Made by a program: the position numbers and the translations under genes. A stretch of 64,000 bases of DNA from Polytrichum commune. Its lineage: Eukaryota; Streptophyta; Polytrichopsida; Polytrichales; Polytrichaceae. Where the stretch lies: the NCBI GenBank assembly GCA_950295325.1, contig OX485804.1, positions 60,604,533-60,668,532 on the forward strand, written 5' to 3'. This document shows positions 46,776-59,200 of the stretch, one piece after another; within the stretch, counting starts at the first letter, position 1, and every line of letters begins with the position of its first letter. The notes below the pieces were generated by a model. That model saw only the letters and a list, made by a program, of their open reading frames with translations. It made no database searches and was not told where the DNA came from.

Positions 46776-49469
46776 TGGGATGACAAAACTTGTGAACTTA
46801 TTCATAAGAAGTGTCACTAGAAAAGTTGCGGCAGTGGCATAAAAATTTGCTATATGACATTAAATACAATATTTAGTGTAGATAACCAATAATAAGAGAG
46901 TGGAGGGAAGGGAGTGGAGTTATCCACCTACTTAAGATGGTTACCAATCATAACTAACTGGGTCATGGACAAAATATGGAGATTATGGATGATATCATGT
47001 CTATGTGGATGAAAAAGTGACGAGAGTTGATAATCCTCCTACATTTAGATGATTTAATGGTTATGTCTCACCAATATAGTGCTCAAGATCGTAGCTTATG
47101 TGGTGATGGACAACAAACTCTTCTTGGCGCCATGGACATTCTAGTGTTGATTTTTGTTGTGGAAAAGTTTATGGACTAGGTAACCCATGAGGGCCGGGAG
47201 GGTAGAGTTGGTTAGACTACACATAGCCTCCCCTCTAGACCCTTTAATCATGAAAATTGACAATCTACACTGACTCAGGGCGGAAGAAGGCATGGATTAT
47301 GCTATAATGGGCAAGTTATCCTCTTCTCTAATTCCGGAGCGTTGTTTCATGTGCCAACTTTTTCATGTGGATGAACATAGTGCTCAACATTGTAACTTAT
47401 GTAGTGGAGAGGGCTATCTTGTGAGCAATGAGCAATGAGCAGTGACGGTAAGTGGTGAGCAGTGAGCAATGAGTGATGAGTGGTGAGGAAGGCCAAATAT
47501 TTGCTAATAGACCCAATAATATCCTATAACCGTGGTGTTTTTGGCATAATGAGTAACAATTTCGGGCTTAGTAATAAGAAGGGTGGGGAGGATAATTAAC
47601 ATGAATGCTAAATTGTGAGTAGTGATCAACGAGAAAAGAACAATATGTATACGACTATGGGCATATATATATACACACTTATAATATACAATTTTCATAG
47701 TTGTATTGTATGCCATGTGACAGTGAATGAACAAAGTTGAAGTGAAGATAATGATTATCATTGACATTCATAATATGAAAAAAAATAAAAATATTGCAAA
47801 GAATACTTAATTTTGTAATAGGTCAATGATATCACACAAATAAATATAGTGTAAAGAAGATCGAGTTGGACACAAAACATGTGTAACTCCAAGGTATAGC
47901 AGAAGTGAATGTATATTAAAGAAATCATAAATGAAAGAAACCAATAATGAAACCTTATGTTTGACAGTTGAACATATGCTAACTAAAAACTAACCATCAT
48001 TATAACTTGTACTGATGGATGTTGAACATGATTTGGCCTCTAATTCTATGAAATCCAAAGTCAACCGATCATAATATCTAGCTTTTCTAGGGGTTGAAGA
48101 AGGGGAAAATTGAACAGCAAGATCGTAAGCCAAAGTTTTAACATAAATAAGGAGGCTTTGCAAGGATGATGGACTTGCTAGAATTCTTGGATCTTCAAAA
48201 AATAGTCACCAATGCCAACATCATTGTGATATCACATTGCTAGCACAAGACAACATAGATGCCTTAATAATTATTGATGTCTTTATAATAATAATAATTA
48301 TTATTATACACACACACACACACACACAATGCTTCAAGCAAAAATTATGAAATCAACCAAATGAAGCATATAAACAAGATAAACAAGCAACACTTAGTCA
48401 TAAAATAGATTGATGGCCTTGCGATTAAGAATTGAGAATCATCCGAGTCTTTAGAATTGGTGTCTTTGTTAATAACTAAAGGGGATTGTGTAATCAAGGC
48501 GTCAAGATAGAATGATAAACATCTTTGTCACCCTCCCATGCCAAGAGGTGATGCTTCAAAGTGCAGAAAACATGTATAGAGAATCCTATCAAAGAGATTA
48601 TACACAATTATCAAAAGAACAATTAATGAGAGCATGTTATTTGGTATTGAAGTTATATTAAGAAAAAAATCTTAAAGTATAAAAAATTTGATTTATACCG
48701 GTGGATGCAATGAGGTTTGCAATAATGCCTTTAGGTTTTGATTAATCAATCAAAACTTGAAAGAACAAAAAGTTGCCCTGTGAAAGGAAATGGAACTCAA
48801 TTATAATAAATGCAAAAAAACGAAAGCACATCCCCAATCCTAACCCTATTCCTTGAATTTGATTATGAAGTTGTTGCTTGGGGTTGGTTTTGATCAACCA
48901 ACTTCCAAAATTTGGCCCTACAAGTTAAAATCTTGGAGAAAAATAATAAAAAAGGTTATAGATCATTAAAATAATAAAAATTATATGTTGTCAAAATATC
49001 CTGAAATAATAATTTTAATATATATATATATTTTGATATTTATATTTTCCCCTTCACTTTGTTTATTGAGAATGATGGTCATGTGAATGTCTCAGAGGTA
49101 GTTTAAGGTTTAATCTCTGGATAGAAACCATGTATGTGGAGGAAGAGATGTAACTTGTAGACGGTGATATCTTTGGAAACAATGTCATTTACATTTCCAA
49201 TGAAGACTCCATCCCCTGGGCCTTTAACTCCATGGAACTCTTTGTTAGGAGTCAATCCCCTATATTTCCATTGGTTGTCTTGCATACAAATCGAACCATT
49301 TCTTTCTACTTGTGGTGCATGCTTGAAGATAGTGTTTACATTTGAATGAATACCAATGTACCTCATTTCATTAAGGGCCAAACCCATTTTACTAGCTTTG
49401 GACATGCCAAAATGTGTTTGAAACTTAATGAATTGATGAAGCATGTTCATGGGTGGGATGGGAAAGGTT
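46776..49469. other. AT-rich DNA without recognisable genes
   Basis: Holds a GAGCAATGAGCAGTGAG-type minisatellite at about 47424-47490 and several AT-only stretches. The minus frame 49103-49492 (129 codons) starts in the G13 tract and has no recognisable domain. Nothing else supported. Confidence 0.45.
48308..48329 (+). repeat. CA microsatellite
   Basis: About eleven CA units, preceded by a TAATAATAATAATTATTATTA palindrome-like AT tract. Confidence 0.9.
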
Positions 49470-49690
49470 GGGGGGGGGGGGGTTAGTTTCAAGGGGACTA
49501 TAAACTACTGTGCATATTCATGGGACATTCTCCATGTGATTGGAATATATATGATATATTTTTCAAAGATTAATTTCAATGCTCTAATTTTCTAGAGTAC
49601 TTTTATAAATTCTACGTTGTAACAATAAATGAGGCCCTATCTTTGGTTGCACTTAGGAGGACCTAAATTACCCACTCTAGACCATGTTCA
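49470..49690 (+). repeat. Poly-G-led repeat, copy 1
   Basis: G13 at 49470-49482, then AGGGGACTATAAACTACTGT, GCATATTCATGGGACATTCT, GGAATATATATGATATATTT, CTCTAATTTTCTAGAGTACT and ATGAGGCCCTATCTTTGGTT. Relatives at 52980-53200 and 59420-59665. Confidence 0.62.
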
Positions 49691-50999
49691 AATTTCTCTC
49701 AAGTTGCACTCAAACGTCCACACTACCTTCTAACATGTGACAAAGAACTTACCAAACATGGAACGTGTTGTGTGCAAACCAACCAACTTTATCTTTTTCC
49801 AGCCAAAACAAGTCATGTTGAGTCAGAGGCTTGGGGTCATCACTCTGTGCACATTAAGACACTACATGCCACCAAATTTTTTCTACTCTTATATTATATG
49901 CCATAAATAACTTAAAAAAACCCTAATTTGTTCACTAGAGGTAGAAAACCATCGACAACAAATTTGGTATAATATTGTTTTGAAATTTCTTCTCATCGTC
50001 ATTGTTTATAGTCATTTTCATAGCTGGATTTTGCATCACCTAGTTAAAAATGGTGTGTTTTATACAAACAAGAGGTCACAAGATTTGGTAACCATTCTCC
50101 CCTATGCAATCGATATCATGTACATCTACCGAAGATAGAAAATTGATAAAATTTTGACCCATTTCGATGATGCGTCTTAGCAGTGTTAGTTTTATTTTTG
50201 CACATGTGATTTTGAACTTGTGCGTCCCCTCAGGGTTAGAGGATAACTCTGATAACGCAGTGGATGAGTGGTGGCAGGAACGGTGGAGATCTTACATCGG
50301 TCAAATCCGACGGTCGAGAATGCACAGGCAACGTGGCCTCACCAGAAGCCAGAAGCTGCTTTCATCGCCCATAGACTTCTTCTCAACAATTTAGCCATGT
50401 TGGGGATGGGATAAGATACAGTGTCGATATAGCGTGCTATTTGCCGTTGGAGATGGTGCCGTTGGAGATGGTCAGGGGACGCAATGGTGGGACAGATATT
50501 ATGGGAATCATCGGATGTACGAGGGCGTCGCTTTTCCATGCCTGCTTGCTTGGCTTTGCGTTGCTCACTCGCTCGCCTGCTCCTGCCTGCCTCGCCATCT
50601 CTCCTGCCTCGGAGTCCTCTGGATAACAAAAGCACCACCAAAGCAAAGCGAGGCCAGGCACAAAGAGAGTCACAGGAGTGACTTGGGAGCTGCCACCAAA
50701 CAAAACAATTTAAGAAGCAATTCACACAGACCGACAGATTGATACAACCTTGCGTTCCTTGCTTGTAAGCCTTGGCTGCTCCACGGGCAGCAAGCAGCAG
50801 TGATGGCGTTGGCTGCGGTGCTCGCCTCTGGGACTGCTCCTCTCCACACCGGTATGATATGATGCACCACCTTACCTCACATTACCTTACCTTACCTTAC
50901 CTTACCTTTCCTTTCCTTCCAAGTGTGAATTGCCTTATCTCCAAGTGTGAGCTGGGTATCTGCTCGCAAGAGAGGATTGAGTGAGTGAAGGATTCATTT
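49691..50999. other. Unassigned DNA, part GC-rich
   Basis: Overlapping frames on both strands at 50339-50742 in a locally GC-richer stretch shadow one another and lack motifs. The frame at 50167-50394 (75 codons, hydrophobic start then Arg/Trp-rich) is not recognised. ACCTT/CCTTA simple repeats lie at 50870-50917. Confidence 0.4.
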
Positions 51000-52310
51000 G
51001 GCTCCAATCGGGCCACCCTATTGTTGTGGAGCTCTGTCTGTATGATTGTCTTCCAAATCAGGAGAGAGCAACTCGGGTTTATTGGCCTCACATCGTTTTA
51101 TTGTCCGTCATGGGTCTTGTGGTGGCTCTTATCATTCTCATTCTCATTCTAATTATCCGCGCCAGTAGCGATTAGCGAGCCCAGTGGACTCTGCCGCTGC
51201 GTGGTAGCTCAGAGTGCGATTGCGGATAGCGCTTGTGTATGGCATTGGCAGCTTGCATGCAGATATGGGGTTGCTACGCACACAACTCGAGCTCAAGCTC
51301 ATTTTGCTTGCAAGTTAAGTGGCCCAAAGGGGGGGGGGGGGGGGGGGAAGCATTAAATGGACATTCACATACATGTGCCTAAGATAAAAATGGAGGAGGT
51401 TTCGTCCCTGCCTTTTTTCTTGAATTGGTCTTCGAGTTCAGAAATCCGAACATGAACTTTTAGAATTTTAAAGTCCAATCTGTAGGAGAGTTCGAGTGCG
51501 TGCGGAATTGCACTTGAAAATCAATCCCGAAATTGGAGGAACCAAGTCTCCAGCAGATTGGGCTGGGCACATGATAATGTCCAAATTCTTATACCTTGGC
51601 CCACCAAATTTGCAAGCTTGAGTTGTGCCTAAAATGGAGGAGGGTTGATCCCCGCTTCTTTTGGGATTGATTTGAAGTTCCAAAACCGAACATGAACTTG
51701 TAGAATTTTCAAGTCCAATGTCTGCAAGTTCGAGTGCGGAGTTGCACTTGAAAAGCTATCCACAAAGAAAATGGAGGAACCAAACCTCCAGTAGTTTCTA
51801 AGCACATGTGCATGTCCATTGAATAATTTCACCTTGGCCCACCAAAGCTGCAAGGTTAAGCTGTGTTTGTGACTATGACTGTACCTTTACACGATTAAAG
51901 TGGGTGCGAAGGTTGGGTGGGGAGGTGTTGGTGTGTCACACCAAATTTGGGCCCCAATTTGGCCCCATTCGTACGGCGTGGATCTCTATCTGTCTGTCAG
52001 TTTCCGAACTAGGGGAGAAGAACTTGGAACAATTGGCCTCGCATCATTGCTTTGTCCGTGCATTGTCTTCTTCATGCTGCTGGGCCATGGTAGCTCATGG
52101 GATTGTCACACACAACTTAACCTTGCTTGAGCTCAAGCCCAGGCCTGCAAGTTTTGTTTGTGGGCCAAGGTAAAATAAATTTGAGCTTTGTCTCAAGGTT
52201 GGTCCCCGTATTTTTGGGGGGTTGATTTTCAAGTTGGGTAATCTCAAACTTGAACTTTTCGAAATTCCAAGTTCGATGCCTACAAGTTATGTGTGGCTTC
52301 AGGGATATGG
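51000..52310 (+). repeat. Degenerate tandem array upstream of the PHT4-like gene
   Basis: A unit with AAATGGAGGAGG, GAACATGAACTT.TAGAATTTT, AAGTCCAAT, GTTCGAGTGCG and TTGCACTTGAAAA occurs at about 51387-51610 and 51633-51855, and partly at 52185-52300. A second segment (TCTGTCTGTATGATTG/TCTGTCTGTCAG, ATTGGCCTC.CATC) pairs 51030-51140 with 51985-52110. The frame 50981-51175, with a run of about 20 hydrophobic residues near its end, lies in this second segment. Its open reading is not kept in the other copy. Confidence 0.7.
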
Positions 52311-52334
52311 GCGCATGTGTATGGCATTGGTAGC

Positions 52335-52354
52335 AGAGAGAGAGAGAGAGAGAG
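52335..52354 (+). repeat. AG microsatellite
   Basis: About ten AG units. Confidence 0.9.
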
Positions 52355-52979
52355 TCTCGGTGTTGGGCAGTGGAACTTCATGTATCAATTGAATACTCAG
52401 ACTCCGTCTGACTGGCGAGCTGTACGAATATGTTAATCCTGGATACCAATCTGCAGAAGGCTTCCATGTGAAGTTTACCAAACTTTACAACTTAGTGCCA
52501 AAATTAGTTGATACTTCTGCACGGCTTGGAAGTTAGCTAGCCTGGAATGAATGCTGCTAGATGAAAGGAAAGAAACATTTTGTGTGTGTATGGTGATAAA
52601 AAGTAGCGAATTCTGCCAACCAAGCAGCTAGAAATGACATGCTAGGAAAGTTTACCTCTGGGAGCACCCTACATATTAGGTTATGATCATTGAGTGGCCG
52701 CAAGCCAGGTTCATTTAATGGCCATTTTCTAACGCAATTTCCATGGGAAGAGATGCCCATCATTCATCCTAAGAAACTTTGGGTGGAGGGCACAATCTCT
52801 TTCTGGTGGAAATTACGAATCCTGCAATTGTCAATCTCTTTTCTTTCCTAAAGATTACCGCAGACCATTGCTAAGCACCGTGTATCCTTGAAAGAGGCAC
52901 TGGAAGATGAGATGACCTAAACCACAAGATATGGAAAAAACAACATTAATGTGGAGCGATGTTGAGGGTGTGGCTTTGT

Positions 52980-53200
52980 GGGCGGGGGGGGGGGGGGGGG
53001 GTTCACTCTCTCAGAGATATGAACCACCTAAGATATGGAGTATTTTCAGGGGGCTATAAAGTAACATGCATATTCAATGAGGTGGGTGGTGTTGAGGATA
53101 TTGTAGAGACATGAACCACCTGAGATAAAGGAGTATGTTTATAGGGGCTATGAAGTAATGTGCACATTCAATGAGGTGGAGTGGTGTTTGAGGATATTGA
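52980..53200 (+). repeat. Poly-G-led repeat, copy 2, internally duplicated
   Basis: G18 at 52984-53001, then GAGATATGAACCACCTAAGA and TATTCAATGAGGTGGGTGGT. A second round follows about 70 bp later (GAGACATGAACCACCTGAGA, ATTCAATGAGGTGGAGTGG). It sits immediately upstream of the PHT4-like start codon. Confidence 0.65.
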
Positions 53201-53268
53201 GAAACCATGTGCAATGAAATGCTCCTGCAGAAGCCACAAGATGGAGCAATGACAAGGCACATGTGTGC

Positions 53269-56200
53269 ATGGAGCTCCAAAGATCCGCACCGCCTTTTGG
53301 CTTGGGACCTGACGAGTTGAGACTTAGAAGCTGCTGTAACTTGTCCAGCGTCAAGGTTCGATCATCATCAAGCACATCTTCGGCAGCCACCATGAAGGCT
53401 AGTAAAGGACTTTTGGAGCGGGTTTTGTCATCAAATTTTTGTAGCAGTAGCAATCGTGGATCACCACAACTTTGGGCTCGGGCATATGTTCAAACTGCAG
53501 CATTCAAGGATGCAGTAACCTTTCAAGGGAGTTGCACACATCGGCGGTCGGTGTGGTGTAGGAGTTTAAACCCAAAATCGGACAATGCGGATGTTGCCAA
53601 CATCAAGGACATCAAGGACATCAAGGACATCAACAAGCTAGGTACAAAAGAAGATGGCAGTGGTGATGGACTGTTTGAGAAGCAAGAGCAAACCAAGATG
53701 CCTGCTGCCTTAGTGGGTGCCACCAATGGTGCCACTGTATATGTCGAAAGTTCGGATAAGGACGTTGGCGAATCAACAACTGCGCGAGTTGGATTTTGGG
53801 AAAATCTTCCACGGCGGTATATCATCGTTGGGCTTTGCTTTGTTGCATTCCTTCTCTGCAACATGGACCGAGTAAGTTGTAGTATCTTATGTCCTTCCTT
53901 TCTGCACAATTTCGTAACTATGACATCCACTTCTTTCATCCTCTCTCCATTTGCCTCTATCAATGGATCTTAAATAGCCATCTTCGTACATATTGTCTAT
54001 TTTTGTATCAGACCACCTGCATCAAAATAGTTGATTTGCAGTGCACCCTACCACCTATGGACCACCCCAATCTAGGGGGCTATCTGGGTGAACCGGGTTT
54101 TATCAATCAACCACGTGGGAACCTCGGGACTTGCCCTTGGGGGAGATAGGTGCAGGCCAGCTTGTCCACGCCCTTTCAAGGTGTTCACCTTTGAAAGGAG
54201 GGAGAAGTCTATAGGGGCGCACTAAATTTTCGTGATGCCCATTTCGGGATTACATGTAGACGTAGACCAACTCGAAGATGAAGAAACACCATAATTCATG
54301 TTGGTGGCAACATCAGAGTTATCTTTTTCCTTTCTTTCTTTCTTTGCATCAAAATACCCAGTGTTGCACTTGTAATTTAGAACCAGATAAGTACAAGATA
54401 TCTTGCCCCCTTAAGAAATGTCAGTCCTCAGTCCTCAGTCCTCGATGGCAAAGTTAGGGTGCTCTTGTCTGAATTCAATTTCTTTCCCCATGACTCTTCA
54501 TCCTTGGGATAATCAGTAATACTACTATATGTGTCTGAGATATCCCGTGGAATGGATATTGGAAGTTTTCAGTTTTGCAACTGTTGTGTCTGATGGTATC
54601 AACGTACCAGGTCGTCACATCATTGATTTGGGCAGACAGTGGGTGGACCTATTGTCAGAGTAGCAAGCTTATGCAATTTCTAGCTGTATTTAACGTTGAG
54701 ATTGAGCACATCTATGTTCAAACTGTGAGCGTTGGATGTATTCCATGTAGTTATTGGGGGACTGTTTGCAACTTCTAGTGCAAGTCATTATGATAAAACA
54801 AATGTCCATTACTTGGTGTCTAAAAAGTTTAAGAGAAGAATTGTTTAATTATGTGTCAACTCCAGGTATGCATCAAGTGGTGTAGAAAAGCATCTTATTC
54901 TCTCTAAAATTTATAGAGTAGCAAAAAAATCTCTTCAATCTTTTCTCAAATATGTTGTCTTATCCTGTGTTTTATTACTTTGGCAAGATGTTAACCCTTT
55001 AGAATGAGATGCAGGTGAATATGAGTATTGCTATCTTACCCATGTCAGCGGAGTTCAATTGGAGTCCAACAACAGTTGGCCTCGTTCAGTCGTCATTTTT
55101 CTGGGGTTACTTGCTTACTCAGGTTTTTTACTCTCCTATGGCCATCTCTCACCTCAGCATGGAAAGAATTCCTTGGGTTGTGAGCACCTGTTGTTGGTCT
55201 TTATAAGCATTTTTGTGAGTTTATTTGTGCGTGGAAAGTCTTTAGATAAGTTGCTAACTTGACTTTGAAGAGATGGGAATCTTAACAGTGCAGGCAGATC
55301 ATATAATTAGGAGCATTCTGCAAGGTTGTCTAGTAAGCAGAAAATAATGGCAGTGACAGTCTAAACTCTGGTTCTCATTGCAGATTGCAGGAGGAATTTG
55401 GGCAGACAGCATTGGGGGTAAACAAGTGCTTGGATTCGGTGTCATTTGGTGGTCTCTAGCTACTATGGCTACTCCGATAGCTGCAAAGATCGGACTTCCT
55501 GCCCTCCTCTTTGTGCGTGCCTGCATGGGCGTGGGCGAGGTTAGTATATTGAATGATTTCCATTCCACGTTACACATGGTTCCTGTATTGAAACTATTTT
55601 AGTGCAATGGGTTACAACATTCTCATCTTGCACCAAAGGAATTCAAGGTGTACTTTTCCTTTCTTAATGAAAGTCTGGAATTGAAAGGCTGTGCATGAAA
55701 CTAATCAAAAACTATTCACAATGTGAGCAAGTGGAAAGGACAGTGGATTTTCCAATGTTTAGGCCTCGTTGAAGCTAAGAGATCTTGATACAATACCCCC
55801 GCAATACCTAGAACAAATCAAGAATTTGACTACAGAATTTTGACGAGGGTTTGTGGTATCTAGTGCGACCTTGCATTCTACACCTCAGACTCATGTTCCA
55901 GTAAAACTGGACCAAGGTCTAGTCCAGAACTACAAATTGTATGGTACAATTTGTTGCATATATAGACATGATTATAATAATTTAAAAATAGATCTTGATT
56001 AGATTTTGATTAGTTATCAATCGATTATATAGATTGAGCATCAAATAGTCATGTATTGAAGAAAAAAATCATTAGATTTCAATACTATAACACTGGATTA
56101 ATCCTGAGGAGTCGCATATCTCAAATGTATTGAAAGTGTATCGACAGATTCGACATAGAATTGAGTTAATAATAAAGATCAAAAACTCACCTTGAAGTGG

Positions 56201-59200
56201 ACGGTGATTGTAGGGAGTTGCAATGCCAGCAATGAACAACTTGCTGTCACGCTGGGTACCTGTGCGGGAGCGAAGCAGATCGCTAGCTTTGGTGTACAGT
56301 GGGATGTACTTAGGTTCGGTGACTGGGTTGGCATTCTCTCCTGGCCTTATACATAAATTCAACTGGCCTTCGGTATTCTTCTCATTTGGTTCACTTGGAG
56401 CTATTTGGTTTGCTTCCTGGCAAAAATATGTAAGTCCACTTCCCCTTTTGTATTTATTCTCACCATCTAGAACAAATTACTCGAAGTGAAACTCTAATTG
56501 CCATGCTTTAGAGAACTTCAATATGTTAGTGATTGTAGGCATATACGTTATCGCTGAAAAGGGATGCTTGATATTGCTTCTTTGGCCGAGACAAGTTGGT
56601 TCTTAATAAGATATGGGTTTTTAGTGTCAACATCCTTCAGTAAAGCCCACCTTGCTTGAAGGGGACTCTTGAGCTCAAATTCATGTCGGATCGACTGACT
56701 TCTGTTTTTGTTTTTGTTTTTTGTTTTCTGTCTTTTAAAAATTTATTTCCTCCCTATGTCCTCAAACTCCTTTTGGGTAGATTAGAGTTATCCTTACAGA
56801 CTCTCAAACTCATGTTTTAGTAGGGAGTTTTGCCCCATTTTAAAAAATTTATAATGTTGAGTGTTAAGTGGTGTCAGAACCCCCAAATTTGGTGAATTAA
56901 AGCGGAGGTGTTTGACTTTGGACAAGAGACGGTTATATAGAAACGAATTCCTTGTGAAACTTTCGAGAGCACCATTCTAGGTGCCTTCAAAAGTTTGCCA
57001 TGAAATTCATTTCTATATAGCCATTCATCTAAGTAATTTACTTCTGATGGTCATTGTATTTAGGTGACGAGTCTGAGGTGCTTGAAGTATTTCAATTCAC
57101 TTATTGAAGGGATCTCGTTTGGCGTTGGGATGGGAGGATAGGCATTCAGCTCTCCTGCAGAGGACCCAGCGATCACAGAGGAAGAGAAGAAGTTGATTAT
57201 GGGAGATAGTGAGCCTGACGCCCCAGTCACACATATTCCGTGGAGGTTACTATTGTCTAAAGCTCCAGTTTGGGCTCTTATCATATGTCACTTTTGTCAC
57301 AACTGGGGTACCTTCATCCTACTCACTTGGATGCCAACATACTACAATCAGGTGAGAATTGTTTCCTTTTGTGTATGCGATGCTGGGTTGCTACAGAATC
57401 TGTTCTTGATGATTTCTGAAGTAATGCATTTGGCATCTATGTCAAAATTAAAGAATCCAGGATGCGAATTCAATCAGACTCGGGGCTAATTTACACTAGA
57501 GCTTGAGGGCCCATGACCATTGAAATCGAAAATCTCTCAATGGTGGAAAGTGCTGGGATCATCCCACTTCACTTTACACTAGAGCTCGAGGGTCTAAGGA
57601 ACCAAGGAAGTTTGAATGGATGGAAATCCTACATGGAGACCTACTTGGCATGCAATGGGTAATGTTTCATGGTCAACTGGATTTTGCGTCAAGCCAACCT
57701 CAAAGTGGTGGGTCTACCACAAACTGGGAAACAAAGACACTTGATTTATTTTAACTTGTTGTGTCGAAGGGCCCACATGAACAGGATGGTAATGAAATAC
57801 CATTCGGTTGAGACCTGGTCACATATGTCTTTACACTATGTCTTGAAGGCCCGTGACCTCACAAATTAAAATGTTAATTTTCCATGATACAGCATTTGGA
57901 CGAGTGTCAAGGTTTTTACAATTTCATGGTCACAGCCCTTGGCCATAGTGTAAAGTGGCCTTCATACAATACCGAAACCAGTATAGGCTTCGTTTGGAGG
58001 TTTCTGTCTGAACGTATTTCAAGAGGATGGCTATGTGAAGACTCACTATTGCAGGATGTACATGCAGTAAATTATTCTTGTGTCAGTATCTTCTGTTGAC
58101 AGGAAACTATAATGTTTGTGTTGCAGGTGCTTGGTTTCAATCTGATGGAGTCAGGACTTTTCTCAGTGCTACCCTGGCTCACCATGGCTATATCTGCTAA
58201 CTTAGGAGGATGGATTGCCGACACACTTGTCAGTCGTGGTGTCTCTGTAACTATAGTGCGCAAGGTTTATATATCTTCTCATTTTACCATATTTTCTTCA
58301 GCCAGTGCATTTTGAACAAATCATTAATTGTGGCACTGCTTTCAGGACACAAGCATAGAATTACTGCTCTGAATTATTTTTATTCATGTGATAGCTGTAG
58401 GTTTGTGGTTCTCATCATTTTAATACTTGGCTGATTCTAACATGTTTGTTTATGGTGCATGTACAGATCATGCAAAGTATTGGTTTCCTTGGACCTGCAT
58501 TCTTTCTTACTCAGCTCAGTCACATCAAGTCACCTCCCATGGCTGTCTTATGTATGATGTGCTCACAAGTGAGTTTTTTGTCAGCTCTTGGAGTCATAAT
58601 TCCCAAATGTTAACACACCTCTGGAAATGCCTCAAGTATTGAGAAAGGTCAACGAACTAAGAAAGTTCCACATCTTCTGAATTTTACACCAAGTGAGGCA
58701 ATATGAGTTCTGTTTCCTTCTTTTTATGGGACATATTTGCAAGAATGTTTTTACTTAAATTCAGACACTTCAACGTTTGTAATATTCATGTAAAGCACTG
58801 ACCCAGGAGTAGGGTAAACCTGTAGTTTCAAAAGTAAATTAATAAAATTCACAAAATTTTGAAAAATCCTGAATGGGGTATAATTGGACCCATAGTTTTT
58901 CTTCAACTTTTCTGAAACCCTAGGTCTCACTCATAGGAGGTAGGTTACCATTTTGAGCAGCTTTCATGTTCTTATGAACATATTTCTTACAACAGTTTCC
59001 ATCTTGAAGACGTTTGTGTAGTCAGATGTATATTTGTTAGCAATCACTGAGCTGATAAGCTCTTTTTGGCTTGTATCTGCAGGGGAGTGATGCATTTTCC
59101 CAGTCAGGCTTGTACTCCAACCATCAAGACATTGGACCTCGATACTCGGTACTTATTCGATTTTCACCTTGTTTGTAGGTGGAGTCTAGTTCCGATTGTG

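Noticed and set aside
47040-47420. Two CCHC-like knuckle traces (CFMCQLFHVDEHSAQHC and a diverged partner)
   Set aside because: Spacing does not match the C-x2-C-x4-H-x4-C knuckle and no gag or protease context is present; only a weak hint of retroelement debris.
48308-48329. CRISPR-like or other functional array
   Set aside because: Simple CA repeat only; no spaced direct repeats of CRISPR type anywhere in the window, as expected for plant nuclear DNA.
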